Shown here piece after piece: positions 1 to 9,396 of a DNA stretch of 64,000 nt (position 1 is the stretch's first letter; every line of letters starts with the position of its first letter). The notes beneath the pieces were generated by a model, which did no database searches, had not been told where the DNA came from, and saw only the letters and a list, made by a program, of their open reading frames with translations. A program made the translations under genes and the position numbers. The stretch is taken from assembly GCF_013307435.2 (NCBI RefSeq), contig NZ_CP102845.1:5132001-5196000 (forward strand), given 5' to 3'. Source of the DNA: Microvirga terrae (lineage in GTDB: Bacteria; Pseudomonadota; Alphaproteobacteria; Rhizobiales; Beijerinckiaceae).

Positions 1-59
1 TCGCGCTCTCGTCCTCGGTGGCGGGCACCACCCTGCTCCTGACGGCGATCTTTCGCTGA
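1..59 (+). CDS. 3' end of a gene cut by the window edge, probably a membrane protein
   Basis: An open frame enters from the left edge and ends at TGA 57-59. Its last residues, about 18, read ALSSSVAGTTLLLTAIFR, a hydrophobic tail like the last helix of a membrane transporter. It converges with the SLC13 permease gene that ends at 65. Too little is visible to name the family. Confidence 0.35.
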   Translation, partial: ALSSSVAGTTLLLTAIFR

Positions 60-64
60 CAGGT

Positions 65-1843
65 TTACTGCAGTGGCCAGACCAGCATGATCAGCGGAGT
101 GCCGATCACGACCACCAGGATCGACAGAGGCAGTCCAAGCCGCCAGTAATCTCCGAAGCGGTATCCGCCCGGCCCCATGACCAGGGTGTTGCACTGATGG
201 CCGATGGGGGTCAGGAAGTCGCAGGCTGCCCCGATGGCCACCGCCATGAGGAACGCATCGGGCTTGAAGCCGAGCTGGCTGGCGAAGCTCGCCGCGATAG
301 GTGCCATCACCAGCACGGTGGCCGCGTTGTTGAGGAACGGCGTCACCGCCATGGCCGCCACCATGATGAGCACAAGCGCTCCGGTCGGCGGCAGCATGTG
401 AGCGGCCGTCGAAAGCCAACCTGCGATCAGATCCGTGCCCCCGGTCGTGCGAATCGATTCGCTGACTGGAATGAGCGCCCCCAGCATGACGATGATCGGC
501 CATTCGATCGTGTCGTACGCCTCACGCAGGGTAAGGGATCCGAACAGGACGAGCAGGACGCCCGCGCCGAAGAAGGCGATGGCGACCGGCAAAATGTTGA
601 AGGCGACGAGCAGCATGGTGCCGGCCAAAATCGCCGCCGGCACGAGGCTGCGGCGGGCGCTGCCGAGCCGGATCTCGCGCTCCGCAAGAGGCAGGCAGCC
701 GAGGTCGCGCAGGGTATCCGGCAACCGCCTGAGATTGCCCTGAAGGACAATGACGTCGCCGGAGCGCAGGGTGATGGTGCGCAGGCGTTCCTTGAACCGC
801 TGACCGCTCCGGCTGACCGCGATGAGATTGACGCCGAACCGCTCGTAGAGTCCCATCCTCTCCGCCGAGGTGCCGGCCAGAGCGGAATTCGGGCCGACGA
901 TCGCCTCGATGACGCCGATTTCGTCCAGCGCCTCTTCCATCTCCGGCTGGCGGTGCTCCCGGCTGAGCTTCAGACCGGCCCGTGAGACGGCGCTTTCGAG
1001 AGCATCCGGTTCGCCTTCGAGCATGAGCAGGTCGTTCTCACGGATGGCCGCATCGGGGAGCGGGCTGGAGCTGCGGGTCTCGTTGCGGATGATGGCCGCA
1101 ACCTTCACTTCCCCATTCGCAAGCTTGTGCACGTCCGCCACGGTCTGGCCGATCACCTCGGACTCGGACGTGACCCGGGCTTCGGTGATGTAGTCCTTGA
1201 TGTTGAGGGCCGCATCGAGGGAGGCGGCCCCCTTGCGTCCCTGCGGCAGAAGCCGGTAGCCGAAGGCCAGGAAGACGACCCCAGCCACCGCGATGCCGAC
1301 ACCGACGGGCGTGAAGTCGAACATGCCGAACGGCTCGCCCAGGAGTTCTTGCCTGACCCGCGACACGATGATGTTGGGCGAGGTGCCGACCAGGGTGACG
1401 ATGCCGCCGAGAAGAGAGCCGAAGGCCATCGGCATGAGGAAGCTCGACGGCGGCGTGTTCGTGCGCCGGGCGATCTGGAAGGCGACGGGGATCATCATCG
1501 CCAGAGCGCCGATATTCTTCACGAAAGCGGAGAGGACCGTCACCACGGTCACCAGCACGACGACCTGAATCTGCGTGGTGCGCAAATAGGGTCCGACCCG
1601 GTTCAAGCCGGCTTCCAGGATCCCGGACTTGGCCACAGCGGCGCTGACCAGAAGCGCGCTCGCCACGATGATTACGATGTCGTCGCTGAAGCCCTCGAAA
1701 GCCTTGTCGGCCGGCACGATGCCGACGAGCACGGCCACCAGCAGCGACAGGACGGCGACGAGATCGTAGCGAAAGCGACCCCAGACGAAGAGCGCCATCA
1801 TCCCGGCGACGATGGCGAAGGAAAGCATTTGTTGATGGGTCAT
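65..1843 (-). CDS. SLC13-family permease with two RCK_C (TrkA-C) domains
   Basis: A 592-residue inner-membrane transporter. Several hydrophobic helices (residues about 5-200) are followed by a soluble insert of about 180 residues (about 205-385) with two TrkA-C/RCK_C-like units, each ending in a D-L/V-I/L-x-L-x-G type strand, and then a second helical bundle (about 400-592). This helix, double RCK_C, helix layout is typical of bacterial SLC13 (ArsB/NhaD superfamily) permeases of the YbhI/YfbS type, some of which carry anions such as dicarboxylates or sulfate. The substrate cannot be read from sequence. The gene stands alone and converges on the gene at the left edge. Length is normal for the family. 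Confidence 0.9.
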   Translation of the reverse strand: MTHQQMLSFAIVAGMMALFVWGRFRYDLVAVLSLLVAVLVGIVPADKAFEGFSDDIVIIVASALLVSAAVAKSGILEAGLNRVGPYLRTTQIQVVVLVTVVTVLSAFVKNIGALAMMIPVAFQIARRTNTPPSSFLMPMAFGSLLGGIVTLVGTSPNIIVSRVRQELLGEPFGMFDFTPVGVGIAVAGVVFLAFGYRLLPQGRKGAASLDAALNIKDYITEARVTSESEVIGQTVADVHKLANGEVKVAAIIRNETRSSSPLPDAAIRENDLLMLEGEPDALESAVSRAGLKLSREHRQPEMEEALDEIGVIEAIVGPNSALAGTSAERMGLYERFGVNLIAVSRSGQRFKERLRTITLRSGDVIVLQGNLRRLPDTLRDLGCLPLAEREIRLGSARRSLVPAAILAGTMLLVAFNILPVAIAFFGAGVLLVLFGSLTLREAYDTIEWPIIVMLGALIPVSESIRTTGGTDLIAGWLSTAAHMLPPTGALVLIMVAAMAVTPFLNNAATVLVMAPIAASFASQLGFKPDAFLMAVAIGAACDFLTPIGHQCNTLVMGPGGYRFGDYWRLGLPLSILVVVIGTPLIMLVWPLQ

Positions 1844-1903
1844 GCGAAGCGCGAAGGAGAGGAACTGAGATCCTAACGCTTCACGCCCCCGTTGGTGCCT
1901 TCA

Positions 1904-2368
1904 TTATTGACCGAGCACGAGGGCCCAATAACGCCCGTAACGGTTGTTCGCATCGGCGCGGGCAAGCCCGATCCTGCGGGCCTGGGGCATCAGGAGGTTG
2001 CTGTTGTGGCCGGGCGAGGCCTTCCAGCGGCCGATGGCGCCATCGACCGAATCCGAACCGGCCGAGAGATTCTCCGCCGAGTAGCCGCTGATGCCGTACT
2101 GGTCCATGCGGCTGGCGAAGCTGCCATGACTGAGCCGGCCTGCCGCCGCCACGGCTCGGGCCTGGTGCTCGGCGGCCTTGTTCAGGCTTGAGTCCACCGT
2201 CACCGGGCTCAAGCCCTTCGACACCCGATAGGCCGAGATCAGCCGGGCCGCCTCCGCGGCATCGCTCGTGGAGCTCGCCAGGACGGCATCCTTGGGAGTG
2301 AGAGCCCAATCGCCCGCGCAGCCGGCCAGTCCCAGGGCGACCAGACCCGAGATGAAGAGAGCACGCAT
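1904..2368 (-). CDS. CAP-domain (SCP/PR-1-like) lipoprotein
   Basis: A 154-residue secreted protein. From the ATG at 2368 it begins with a short positively charged n-region, a hydrophobic stretch and a lipobox-like LAGC (residues 14-17), so it is probably a lipoprotein. The rest is a CAP (cysteine-rich secretory/SCP) domain with the conserved H-N-x-N/L motif near the end (PGHNSN). An upstream in-frame start at 2470 would add 34 residues before the signal peptide. The start at 2368 is preferred because AAGGGG lies just upstream. Bacterial CAP proteins are widespread, but few have a known function. Confidence 0.85.
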   Translation of the reverse strand: MRALFISGLVALGLAGCAGDWALTPKDAVLASSTSDAAEAARLISAYRVSKGLSPVTVDSSLNKAAEHQARAVAAAGRLSHGSFASRMDQYGISGYSAENLSAGSDSVDGAIGRWKASPGHNSNLLMPQARRIGLARADANNRYGRYWALVLGQ

Positions 2369-2520
2369 CGAATATCCCCTTCGGGCGGCGTTCAGGTGCC
2401 GCTCCCCTTGAAAAAATGGCCTGCGGCGTTCATGTGCAGGAGCCATGAACCCGATGGCGCTGAATGCCATGCTGAAGCGCGAGGGTCCAGATTCCTGCCT
2501 CTCCCGCGTCAGCTGACCGC

Positions 2521-3792
2521 ATGCCCCCGAATCCCTCCCCTCCCGAAGTTGCCGTCATCGGCGGCGGCCCCGCAGGCCTGATCGCCGCGGAGGTGCTGGG
2601 GCGCGCCGGGATTCCCGTTACACTCTACGACCAGATGCCGTCCGTCGGCCGCAAGCTCCTCATGGCCGGTCGGGGCGGGCTGAACCTGACCCATTCGGAG
2701 CCGTTCGATCGTTTCGTCGCCCGCTACGCCGAGGCCGTCCCGCGACTACTTCCCCTGATCGAGGGCTTTCGCCCGGAGGATCTGCGCGCCTGGTGCGAGG
2801 GTCTGGGCCAGGAAACCTTCGTGGGCTCCAGCGGACGCGTCTTTCCAACGGCCTTCAAGGCCTCGCCCCTTCTGCGCGCGTGGCTGTCGCGCCTCGATAG
2901 CCTTGGAGTCCGCTTTGCCCTGCGTCACCGCTGGCAGGGCTGGGACGAGGACGGCCGTCTGATCTTCACCGAAGCGGCCGGGCAGGCGGTTCGGACCCAG
3001 CCCGCCGCCACGATCCTGGCGCTCGGCGGCGCGAGCTGGCCCCGGCTCGGATCCGACGGGACATGGGCGGAGCTGCTGTCCCGGCGCGGCATCGAGATCG
3101 CTCGACTGCGTCCCGCCAACATGGGCTTCACCCTGCCCTGGTCAGACCTCATACGGAGCCGTTTCGCAGGCGAGCCCCTGAAGCGAATCGCTCTGACTTT
3201 TGAGGGCACGACCGTGAAAGGCGAGGCCGTCGTCACGGCGGACGGGATCGAAGGCGGGGCGGTCTATGCGCTGTCAGCCAAGCTGCGCGATGCCATTGAG
3301 CGGACAGGACAGGCCACGCTCCACCTTGATCTGCGGCCCGATCTGACCGAGGAAGCTCTGACAAACCGCCTTGACGCTCCGCGAAAGGGGCAGTCCGCCT
3401 CCACCTTCCTGCGCAAGAGCGTGGGCCTTGGCCCCGTCGGGATTGCGCTGCTCCGGGAGGGCTCGGCGCCTCTTCCGGCCGAGCCTGATGCGCTGGCCCA
3501 GCTGATCAAGGCGGTGCCTCTGACGCTGACGGGGACGAAGTCCCTCGACCGGGCGATTTCCACCGCCGGCGGCATTCCCTTCGACCAGGTCGACGAGCAA
3601 CTGATGCTCCGGCGGATGCCGGACGTCTTCGTGGCCGGCGAGATGCTGGACTGGGAGGCGCCCACTGGCGGCTATCTGCTCCAGGCGACCTTCGCGACCG
3701 GCATCGCGGCTGCGCGAGGGGTGCTGGCCCGGCTGGGGATTCCCGATGCCGCATTGACGGGAGGCCTCTCCTCGGCCACAGGGCAGACGTGA
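2521..3792 (+). CDS. NAD(P)/FAD-dependent oxidoreductase, HI0933/TIGR03862-like flavoprotein
   Basis: A 423-residue protein with an N-terminal dinucleotide-binding Rossmann motif GGGPAGLIAAE (residues about 14-24), a GRGGLNLTHSE segment (about 51-61) typical of the HI0933/BaiN-like family, and a C-terminal FAD-contacting stretch (VAGEMLDWEAPTGGY). This set matches TIGR03862-type flavoproteins. Their reaction is not established, although relatives reduce C=C bonds or modify RNA. The last four bases overlap the recQ start as GTGA, so the two genes are probably translationally coupled. It is divergent from the CAP lipoprotein gene. Confidence 0.9.
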   Translation: MPPNPSPPEVAVIGGGPAGLIAAEVLGRAGIPVTLYDQMPSVGRKLLMAGRGGLNLTHSEPFDRFVARYAEAVPRLLPLIEGFRPEDLRAWCEGLGQETFVGSSGRVFPTAFKASPLLRAWLSRLDSLGVRFALRHRWQGWDEDGRLIFTEAAGQAVRTQPAATILALGGASWPRLGSDGTWAELLSRRGIEIARLRPANMGFTLPWSDLIRSRFAGEPLKRIALTFEGTTVKGEAVVTADGIEGGAVYALSAKLRDAIERTGQATLHLDLRPDLTEEALTNRLDAPRKGQSASTFLRKSVGLGPVGIALLREGSAPLPAEPDALAQLIKAVPLTLTGTKSLDRAISTAGGIPFDQVDEQLMLRRMPDVFVAGEMLDWEAPTGGYLLQATFATGIAAARGVLARLGIPDAALTGGLSSATGQT

Positions 3793-5591
3793 TCGATCCC
3801 GCCAAGATTCTCCACGACGTTTTCGGCTTCCCCTCCTTCCGCGAAGGACAGGAGGAGATCGTGCGCGCCGTGCTGGCTGGCGAGGACGTTCTCGCCGTCA
3901 TGCCCACCGGCGCGGGCAAGTCGCTGTGCTACCAGTTGCCGACGCTTGCCCGGGAGGGCCTGACCTTGGTGGTCTCCCCGCTCATCGCCCTCATGCGCGA
4001 TCAGGTGGCGGCGTTGCGCCATTTCGGCATCGAGGCGGGCAGCCTCAACTCCGCCAATGACCCGGCCGAGAACCGCCGCGTGGTCGATGCGGTGCGGGAT
4101 GGCCGCATGCGCCTTCTCTACGCGTCGCCGGAGCGGCTGGCGAATACGGGCACCACCGAATGGCTGGGGCGTGCCGGTGTCAACCTGCTCGCCATCGACG
4201 AGGCGCATTGCGTATCGCAATGGGGGCATGATTTCCGGCCCGAATACGCCATGCTCGGCGAGGTGCGCCAGCGCTTGGGGAACGTGCAGACCATCGCGCT
4301 CACCGCGACCGCCGATGTGGCGACCCGCAGCGACATCATGCATCGCCTGTTCGAGGAGGAGCCGCGCCTCTTCATCCACGGCTTCGACCGGCCGAATCTG
4401 CGCCTCGCCATGCAGGCGAAGGAACACTCGAGGCGCCAGCTCTTCTCGTTCCTCGACAAGCACCGGCACGAGAGCGGCATCGTTTATTGCTCGTCCCGCG
4501 ACGCCACGGAAAAGCTGGCGGACTCGCTCAGCCAGGCTGGCTACCGGGCCCTGCCCTACCATGCCGGCATGCCGCAGGGTGACCGGGCCAAGAACCAGGA
4601 CATCTTCCTGCAGGAGGACGGCGTGGTGATGGTCGCCACCGTTGCCTTCGGCATGGGAATCGACAAGCCCGACGTGCGCTTTGTGGCGCATGCGGCCCTG
4701 CCGAAATCGATCGAATCCTATTACCAGGAGATCGGCCGCGCCGGACGCGACGGCGCTCCAGCCGACACGCTCACCCTCTACGGCCTCGACGACATGCGCT
4801 TGCGCCGCCTGCAGATCGAGGAGAGCGACGCGGCGGACGAGCAGAAGCGCGTCGAGCGCCAGCGGCTCAATGCGCTCGTGGCCCTCTGCGAGGCGCCGCG
4901 CTGCCGGCGCCAGACGCTGCTCGCCTATTTCGGCGAGAGCACCGAGCCCTGCGGGAACTGCGACCTGTGCATCGATGGCGTGATGTCCTTCGACGGGACC
5001 ATCGAGGCCCAGAAGCTCCTCTCGGCGATCGTGCGCACCGGCGAGCGCTTCGGCACGGAGCATCTCATCAGCATCCTCGTGGGCGAGGAGACGGATTCGG
5101 TCCGCCGCTTCGGCCACGACAAGCTGAAGACGTTCGGGGTCGGCAACGACCGCTCGAAGACGGAATGGCGCTCGCTCCTGCGGCAGATCTATGCAGCCGG
5201 CCTCGTCGGGCTGGAACTGGCGGAGTACGGACGCTGGACGCTGACGGACAAAGGCGTGGCCGTTCTGAAAGGCCAGGAGCGGATCGAGCTGCGCTCCGAC
5301 GTGCTGATGAAGCCCGCCGAGCGCCGCCGCAGACGCTCCCGGATGGAGGCGGAATCCGTGGTGCCGTCCGACGATCCGCTGCTGCTCGACCTGAAGGGAC
5401 TGCGCACGCGGCTTGCCAAGGGAGAGGGCGTGCCGGCCTACGTGATCTTCTCCGACCGCAGCCTGATCGACATGGCGGTCAAGCGGCCAACCACCGTGCG
5501 CGCCTTCGGCGAGATCCACGGCGTCGGGCAAGCCAAGCTCGACCGCTACGCGGACGCCTTCCTGGAGGTCCTGAAGGCGCACGCGGCCTGA
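3789..5591 (+). CDS. recQ: ATP-dependent DNA helicase RecQ
   Basis: A 600-residue 3'-5' superfamily 2 helicase acting in recombination and replication-fork repair. Visible elements in order are Walker A PTGAGKS (residues 39-45), DEAH (137-140), the SF2 C-terminal domain with YYQEIGRAGRDG, the zinc-binding cluster with cysteines in CEAPRC and CGNCDLC, an RQC/winged-helix region, and a C-terminal HRDC domain (about 527-600). Length and layout match E. coli RecQ. It starts with GTG overlapping the stop of the preceding flavoprotein gene. Confidence 0.97.
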   Translation: MIDPAKILHDVFGFPSFREGQEEIVRAVLAGEDVLAVMPTGAGKSLCYQLPTLAREGLTLVVSPLIALMRDQVAALRHFGIEAGSLNSANDPAENRRVVDAVRDGRMRLLYASPERLANTGTTEWLGRAGVNLLAIDEAHCVSQWGHDFRPEYAMLGEVRQRLGNVQTIALTATADVATRSDIMHRLFEEEPRLFIHGFDRPNLRLAMQAKEHSRRQLFSFLDKHRHESGIVYCSSRDATEKLADSLSQAGYRALPYHAGMPQGDRAKNQDIFLQEDGVVMVATVAFGMGIDKPDVRFVAHAALPKSIESYYQEIGRAGRDGAPADTLTLYGLDDMRLRRLQIEESDAADEQKRVERQRLNALVALCEAPRCRRQTLLAYFGESTEPCGNCDLCIDGVMSFDGTIEAQKLLSAIVRTGERFGTEHLISILVGEETDSVRRFGHDKLKTFGVGNDRSKTEWRSLLRQIYAAGLVGLELAEYGRWTLTDKGVAVLKGQERIELRSDVLMKPAERRRRRSRMEAESVVPSDDPLLLDLKGLRTRLAKGEGVPAYVIFSDRSLIDMAVKRPTTVRAFGEIHGVGQAKLDRYADAFLEVLKAHAA

Positions 5592-5599
5592 GCCGCGCC

Positions 5600-6040
5600 T
5601 CAGCGGCCGAGATACGCCTCGAGATCCCGCAGGTGGTGATGCCAGCCGGCGGCATGCTGTTCGATCAGCCGCTGCCTCCTGTCGGCCGGCACCACCGACC
5701 ATCCGCGATGCTCCAGGCGAAGAAGGGTTTTCGTCTCGGCGACCGGATCGAGAACCATGGACACCTGGGTGGGCTGGGGCCAGTCCTCATCGGCCCAGGA
5801 CAATTCGAGGAACTCCGGCGGCTCGAACCGGCTCACGGTGCCGGTGGTGACCACCCGTCGGCCGGTCTCGTCAGTCCATTCCTCGCGAAAGGCCCCGCCG
5901 GCCTTCGCATCCAGATTCACATGGTCGCCCCACCAGGCCGCGATCGCGTCCGGCGCGGTCAGCGCCGCCCAGACCTTCTGCGGCGCCTGCCTGATATCGT
6001 ATTCGATGACGATCCGATCCGCGGTTGTTCCGACTTTCAT
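5600..6040 (-). CDS. SRPBCC (AHSA1-like) domain protein
   Basis: A 146-residue START/Bet v1-fold protein of the AHSA1 type. The features are an N-terminal strand-turn with a charged beta-hairpin (APQKVWAALT), the W-W-G motif (AAWWGDH), and a C-terminal helix with the W-H-x-H-L pattern (GWHHHLRDLEAYL). Such proteins bind hydrophobic ligands or act as Aha1-like co-chaperones, and the ligand here is unknown. A strong site GAGGAGG lies 6 bases before the ATG. It follows the Gfo/Idh oxidoreductase gene by 12 bp on the same strand, so it is probably the last gene of the inositol transport operon. It converges with recQ. Confidence 0.88.
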   Translation of the reverse strand: MKVGTTADRIVIEYDIRQAPQKVWAALTAPDAIAAWWGDHVNLDAKAGGAFREEWTDETGRRVVTTGTVSRFEPPEFLELSWADEDWPQPTQVSMVLDPVAETKTLLRLEHRGWSVVPADRRQRLIEQHAAGWHHHLRDLEAYLGR

Positions 6041-6052
6041 GGTCGAACCTCC

Positions 6053-7192
6053 TCAAGCGGCTTGTCTGTCTCCAACGGCCGGAACATCCACCCACACGCC
6101 GGAATGCGCGCTTCGCGCAATTGCATCCACGACCCGCTCGATGCGAAGGCCCTCCTCGAACGCGATCAGATGCGCGGCCTCTCCGGCGATGCGGCGCATC
6201 AGTTCCCGGCACTCCACGATCTTCAGGTCGTTGAAACCGAGCCCATGCCCCGGCGCGGGAACGAATTTATCATAAGGCGGGTGATGCGGGGAGGTCAGGA
6301 TGGTGCGAAAGCCCTGCGTCTCCTTGGCTCCGTCGACCGTATAAAGCTGCACTTCGTTCATGCGCTCCTGATCGTACACGATGGTGCCCTTCGAGCCGAA
6401 GATCTGGATGAAAATTCGCCCCTTGCGGCCCCAGGCGGAGCGGTTGAGCGCTATCACCCCGGAGGCGCCATTGTCGAGCTCGATCAGGGTGGTGGCGATG
6501 TCGTAGGTCTCCACCGCCCGGCGCCCCCCATCCTTCAGCGGGCGATCGGCATAAGGCTTGGCCATATGCCCGCAGACGCGGCGCACGCCGCCGAAGAGGG
6601 TCCAGATCAGGCTGAGCGCATGGACGCCGAAATCGTCGAGCGCACCGTGACCGGAACTCGCCTCGCTCTTCCAATAGAAGAGCTGCTCCGGGTCGGCCAT
6701 GAAGTCCTCGTCCATCTCGATGCGCACGTGGTTGACATCGCCAACCCGGCCCTCCCCGAGGAGACGGGCGATCAGGCGGACCATGGGGTTCTGGATGTAG
6801 TTGTAGCCGAGGGCTGCGACCTTGCCGGACGCGCGGGCGGCTGCCAGCATCCTGTCCGCGTCGGGCAGGCGCGTGGCCATCGGCTTCTCGCACCAGACAT
6901 GCTTGCCTGCCTCCAGGGCGGCGATGGCCATCTCGGGATGAAAGGCATTCGGCGTCGTGATCGACACCACGTCGACCGCGGGATCGGCGATGAGTGATCG
7001 CCAATCGCCCGTCGCGCGCGCGAACCCCAACTCACGCGCCTTCCGTTCGGCGAGCTCCGGCGTGGCCTCCGCCAGGACTGCGAGGCGCGGACGCTCGACA
7101 TCCCCGAAGACGGCCGCAACGGCATTCCAGGCGAGTGCGTGACACTTGCCCATGTAGCCCGTGCCGATGAGACCGATCCCGAGTGCCGTCAT
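6053..7192 (-). CDS. Gfo/Idh/MocA-family oxidoreductase, probably inositol-linked
   Basis: A 379-residue NAD(P)-dependent dehydrogenase. The N-terminal Rossmann fold has GLIGTGYMGKCHALAW (residues about 7-22), the family EKPMA motif (CEKPMATRLPDADRM) follows, and the C-terminal alpha/beta domain contains SGHGALDDFGVHAL. It lies downstream of the inositol ABC importer genes on the same strand, about 200 bp after the ATPase gene, with a palindromic repeat between. The context suggests oxidation of an inositol isomer or derivative such as scyllo-inositol. It is distinct from the better iolG candidate at 11517-12506. Exact substrate is unknown. Confidence 0.88.
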   Translation of the reverse strand: MTALGIGLIGTGYMGKCHALAWNAVAAVFGDVERPRLAVLAEATPELAERKARELGFARATGDWRSLIADPAVDVVSITTPNAFHPEMAIAALEAGKHVWCEKPMATRLPDADRMLAAARASGKVAALGYNYIQNPMVRLIARLLGEGRVGDVNHVRIEMDEDFMADPEQLFYWKSEASSGHGALDDFGVHALSLIWTLFGGVRRVCGHMAKPYADRPLKDGGRRAVETYDIATTLIELDNGASGVIALNRSAWGRKGRIFIQIFGSKGTIVYDQERMNEVQLYTVDGAKETQGFRTILTSPHHPPYDKFVPAPGHGLGFNDLKIVECRELMRRIAGEAAHLIAFEEGLRIERVVDAIARSAHSGVWVDVPAVGDRQAA

Positions 7193-7267
7193 CCGTCCTG
7201 CTCCTAGTTTTCACGAACAAAACTCGATCCGCATCCAGTGAACCTGGCCGGGAAACTAATTCTTTTG

Positions 7268-7354
7268 TCATCACCCGCCTTGTGCCGGTGATCTCGATTG
7301 CATGAAGCACACCGCTCTTCAGCACCGGAATGGCCGGGACAAGCCCGGCCATGA
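7268..7354. repeat. Two-hairpin intergenic repeat, copy A
   Basis: This is the first of six related copies. It has a first hairpin around CCTTGTGCCGGTGAT, a linker of about 45 bp, and a second hairpin ATGGCCGG-GACAAG-CCCGGCCAT. It sits between the Gfo/Idh gene and the ABC ATPase gene and could form stable structures in the shared transcript. Confidence 0.75.
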
Positions 7355-7395
7355 CATCCGAGGCTTGTGCACTCAAGACAAGGCAGCCCTCGCTG

Positions 7396-8181
7396 TCAGA
7401 CCATGCCGCCCAGTTCTTCCGACACCGCCTGCAGCTCCTTGCCGCCGGCCATGAGGTTCTGCAGCTCGTCGATCTGGATCTCGGACTTCCTGTACGTTCC
7501 CAGCGTCTTGCCGCGGTTGAGCACGGTAAAGCGGTCGCCGACCGCATAGGCGTGGCGCACGTTGTGTGTGATGAAGATCACGCCGAGGCCCTTCTGGCGC
7601 ACCTGATGGATGTATTTCAGCACCATGGATGTCTGCGCCACGCCGAGCGCCGAGGTCGGCTCGTCGAGGATCAGCACCTTGGCGCCGAAATAGACCGCCC
7701 GTGCGATCGCCACGCATTGGCGCTCGCCGCCCGACAGGGTGCCGACCGCCTGATGGGGATCGCGCACGTCGATGCCGATCTTGTGCATCTCCTCGCGCGT
7801 GACCTCGTCGCAATGGTCGAAATCCACGTTGCGGAACGGCCAGATGCCCTTTACCGGCTCGCGGCCCATGAAGAAGTTGCGCGTGACCGACATGAGCGGG
7901 ATCATCGCAAGATCCTGGTAGACCGTCGCGATGCCTGCATCGAGGGCATCGCGCGGGCTCGTGAAGGCGACCGGCTGGCCTTCGACGAAGAACTCGCCCG
8001 ACGTCGGCCTGTGCACGCCCGCGAGGGTCTTGATCAGCGTCGACTTGCCGGCGCCATTGTCGCCCAGCAGGCACATGACCTCGCCGCGCTGGACCGTGAG
8101 CGACACGCCCGACAACGCGATCACCGAGCCGAAATGCTTGACGAGGCTGCGGATGTCGATGAGGGGAGCTTCCTTGTCCAT
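7396..8181 (-). CDS. iatA: Inositol ABC transporter, ATP-binding protein
   Basis: A 261-residue single-domain sugar ABC ATPase. It shows Walker [10 protein letters not shown], the signature LSGGERQ, Walker [13 protein letters not shown] and the switch histidine in FITHN. Its start ATG (8179-8181) shares one base with the permease stop (TGATG). An in-frame extension upstream runs inside the permease gene and is rejected. Like the Caulobacter inositol importer, it has one nucleotide-binding domain rather than the two-domain 500-residue ribose type. The inositol assignment rests on its place beside iolR and the iol genes. Confidence 0.9.
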   Translation of the reverse strand: MDKEAPLIDIRSLVKHFGSVIALSGVSLTVQRGEVMCLLGDNGAGKSTLIKTLAGVHRPTSGEFFVEGQPVAFTSPRDALDAGIATVYQDLAMIPLMSVTRNFFMGREPVKGIWPFRNVDFDHCDEVTREEMHKIGIDVRDPHQAVGTLSGGERQCVAIARAVYFGAKVLILDEPTSALGVAQTSMVLKYIHQVRQKGLGVIFITHNVRHAYAVGDRFTVLNRGKTLGTYRKSEIQIDELQNLMAGGKELQAVSEELGGMV

Positions 8182-9323
8182 CAGCGTTCTCCCGTCACTT
8201 TGCGCCGGATAAAGTTGTTGAACAGCACGGCGAGCAGCAGCATGGCTCCCAGGAAGACCTGGAACCAGTCGGAGTCGAACCGCGTATAGGTGAGGCCGAT
8301 GGACACCATGCCGAAGATGATGGCGCCGAAGAAGGCTCCGACGGCCGAGCCGTAGCCGCCGGTGAGCAAGCATCCGCCGATGACCGCCGCGATGATGGCC
8401 TCGAACTCCTTCTGGAAGCCGCGCCGCGCATCGGTCGAGCCCGCGTCGAGCACGGTGAGAATGGCAACCAGCGCGGCCGCGCAGGCGGTGAGCATGAACA
8501 GGCCCGTCTTCACCCGGTCCACGGGCACGCCGGAATTGCGCGCCGCGTTCGCATCGCCGCCGGCCGCGAAGATCCAGTTGCCGGCCCGCGTGCGCAGCAG
8601 AAGCCAGGTGGCCGTCAAGGCGAAAAGAACGAACCAGACGATGGAGATCGGCACACCCGTGACGGTCGGCGTCCCGTTCGGAAACTTGGCGATGACATCG
8701 TGCGCCGCGAGCCAGGAGAACACCCCTTCGAAGGCGACGCCCGAGAAGAGTTCGCGGACGAGCCCCTCCCCCGCCTGATCGCCGATGCCGCGCATCTGGG
8801 TCGACCCACCGGTCGCCCACTTCAATCCGACGAGCGAGAGACCGCGCAGGATGAACAGGAAGGCGAGGGTGACGATGAAGGAGGGCAGCCTCGTGCGGAT
8901 CACCATCTGGCCATTCAGGCCGCCGAGCACCGCCGCCGCCACGAGGGTGGCCGCGATGGCGAGCAGGAGCGGCCAGCCGCTGATGGTGATGAAGGCGCCG
9001 AAGACGAGGCCGGTGAAGGCCACCATGGAGCCGATGGAGAGATCGAACTCGCCGCCGATCATCAGGAGGGCCGCCGCGATAGCCAGGATTCCGAGCTGCG
9101 CGGCCGGCGAGAGAATGTTCATGATGCCTGCGAGCGTGAACATCGAGGCATCGGCCGTGGAGAGAAAGAAGATCGTGACCAGGACGAGACCGGCCAGGGC
9201 GCCGAGTTCGGGCCGCCGCATGATCCTGGTCAGGAGTGAGACCTCCCGCAGACGCTCGTCCTGTATCTTCTTGACGGCCGTCGCCGGTGCGAGATCAGCG
9301 GTCGGCTGAGTGGTGTCGACCAT
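8181..9323 (-). CDS. iatP: Inositol ABC transporter, permease
   Basis: A 380-residue membrane protein of the BPD_transp_2/AraH-like family with about ten hydrophobic helices. It contains the conserved segment [16 protein letters not shown] and, near the end, [21 protein letters not shown]. The start is placed at ATG 9323 because GGGGAG lies 6 bases upstream; an upstream start at 9365 adds 14 residues without support. It lies between the binding-protein gene and the ATPase gene in a minus-strand operon. Substrate is inferred from context. Confidence 0.9.
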   Translation of the reverse strand: MVDTTQPTADLAPATAVKKIQDERLREVSLLTRIMRRPELGALAGLVLVTIFFLSTADASMFTLAGIMNILSPAAQLGILAIAAALLMIGGEFDLSIGSMVAFTGLVFGAFITISGWPLLLAIAATLVAAAVLGGLNGQMVIRTRLPSFIVTLAFLFILRGLSLVGLKWATGGSTQMRGIGDQAGEGLVRELFSGVAFEGVFSWLAAHDVIAKFPNGTPTVTGVPISIVWFVLFALTATWLLLRTRAGNWIFAAGGDANAARNSGVPVDRVKTGLFMLTACAAALVAILTVLDAGSTDARRGFQKEFEAIIAAVIGGCLLTGGYGSAVGAFFGAIIFGMVSIGLTYTRFDSDWFQVFLGAMLLLAVLFNNFIRRKVTGER

Positions 9324-9396
9324 GAGCGTCTCCCCAATGAATCCGTGAAACAGAGGAGCCCGCAACCAGCATGGCCGCGGGCTCCAACGAGCTGTT

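Noticed and set aside
3672..5702. 676-residue minus-strand frame over recQ
   Set aside because: Antisense shadow of recQ in GC-rich DNA; no homology-like motifs and no ribosome site.
4967..6997. 676-residue plus-strand frame over recQ and the Gfo/Idh gene
   Set aside because: Out-of-frame and antisense shadow spanning convergent real genes.
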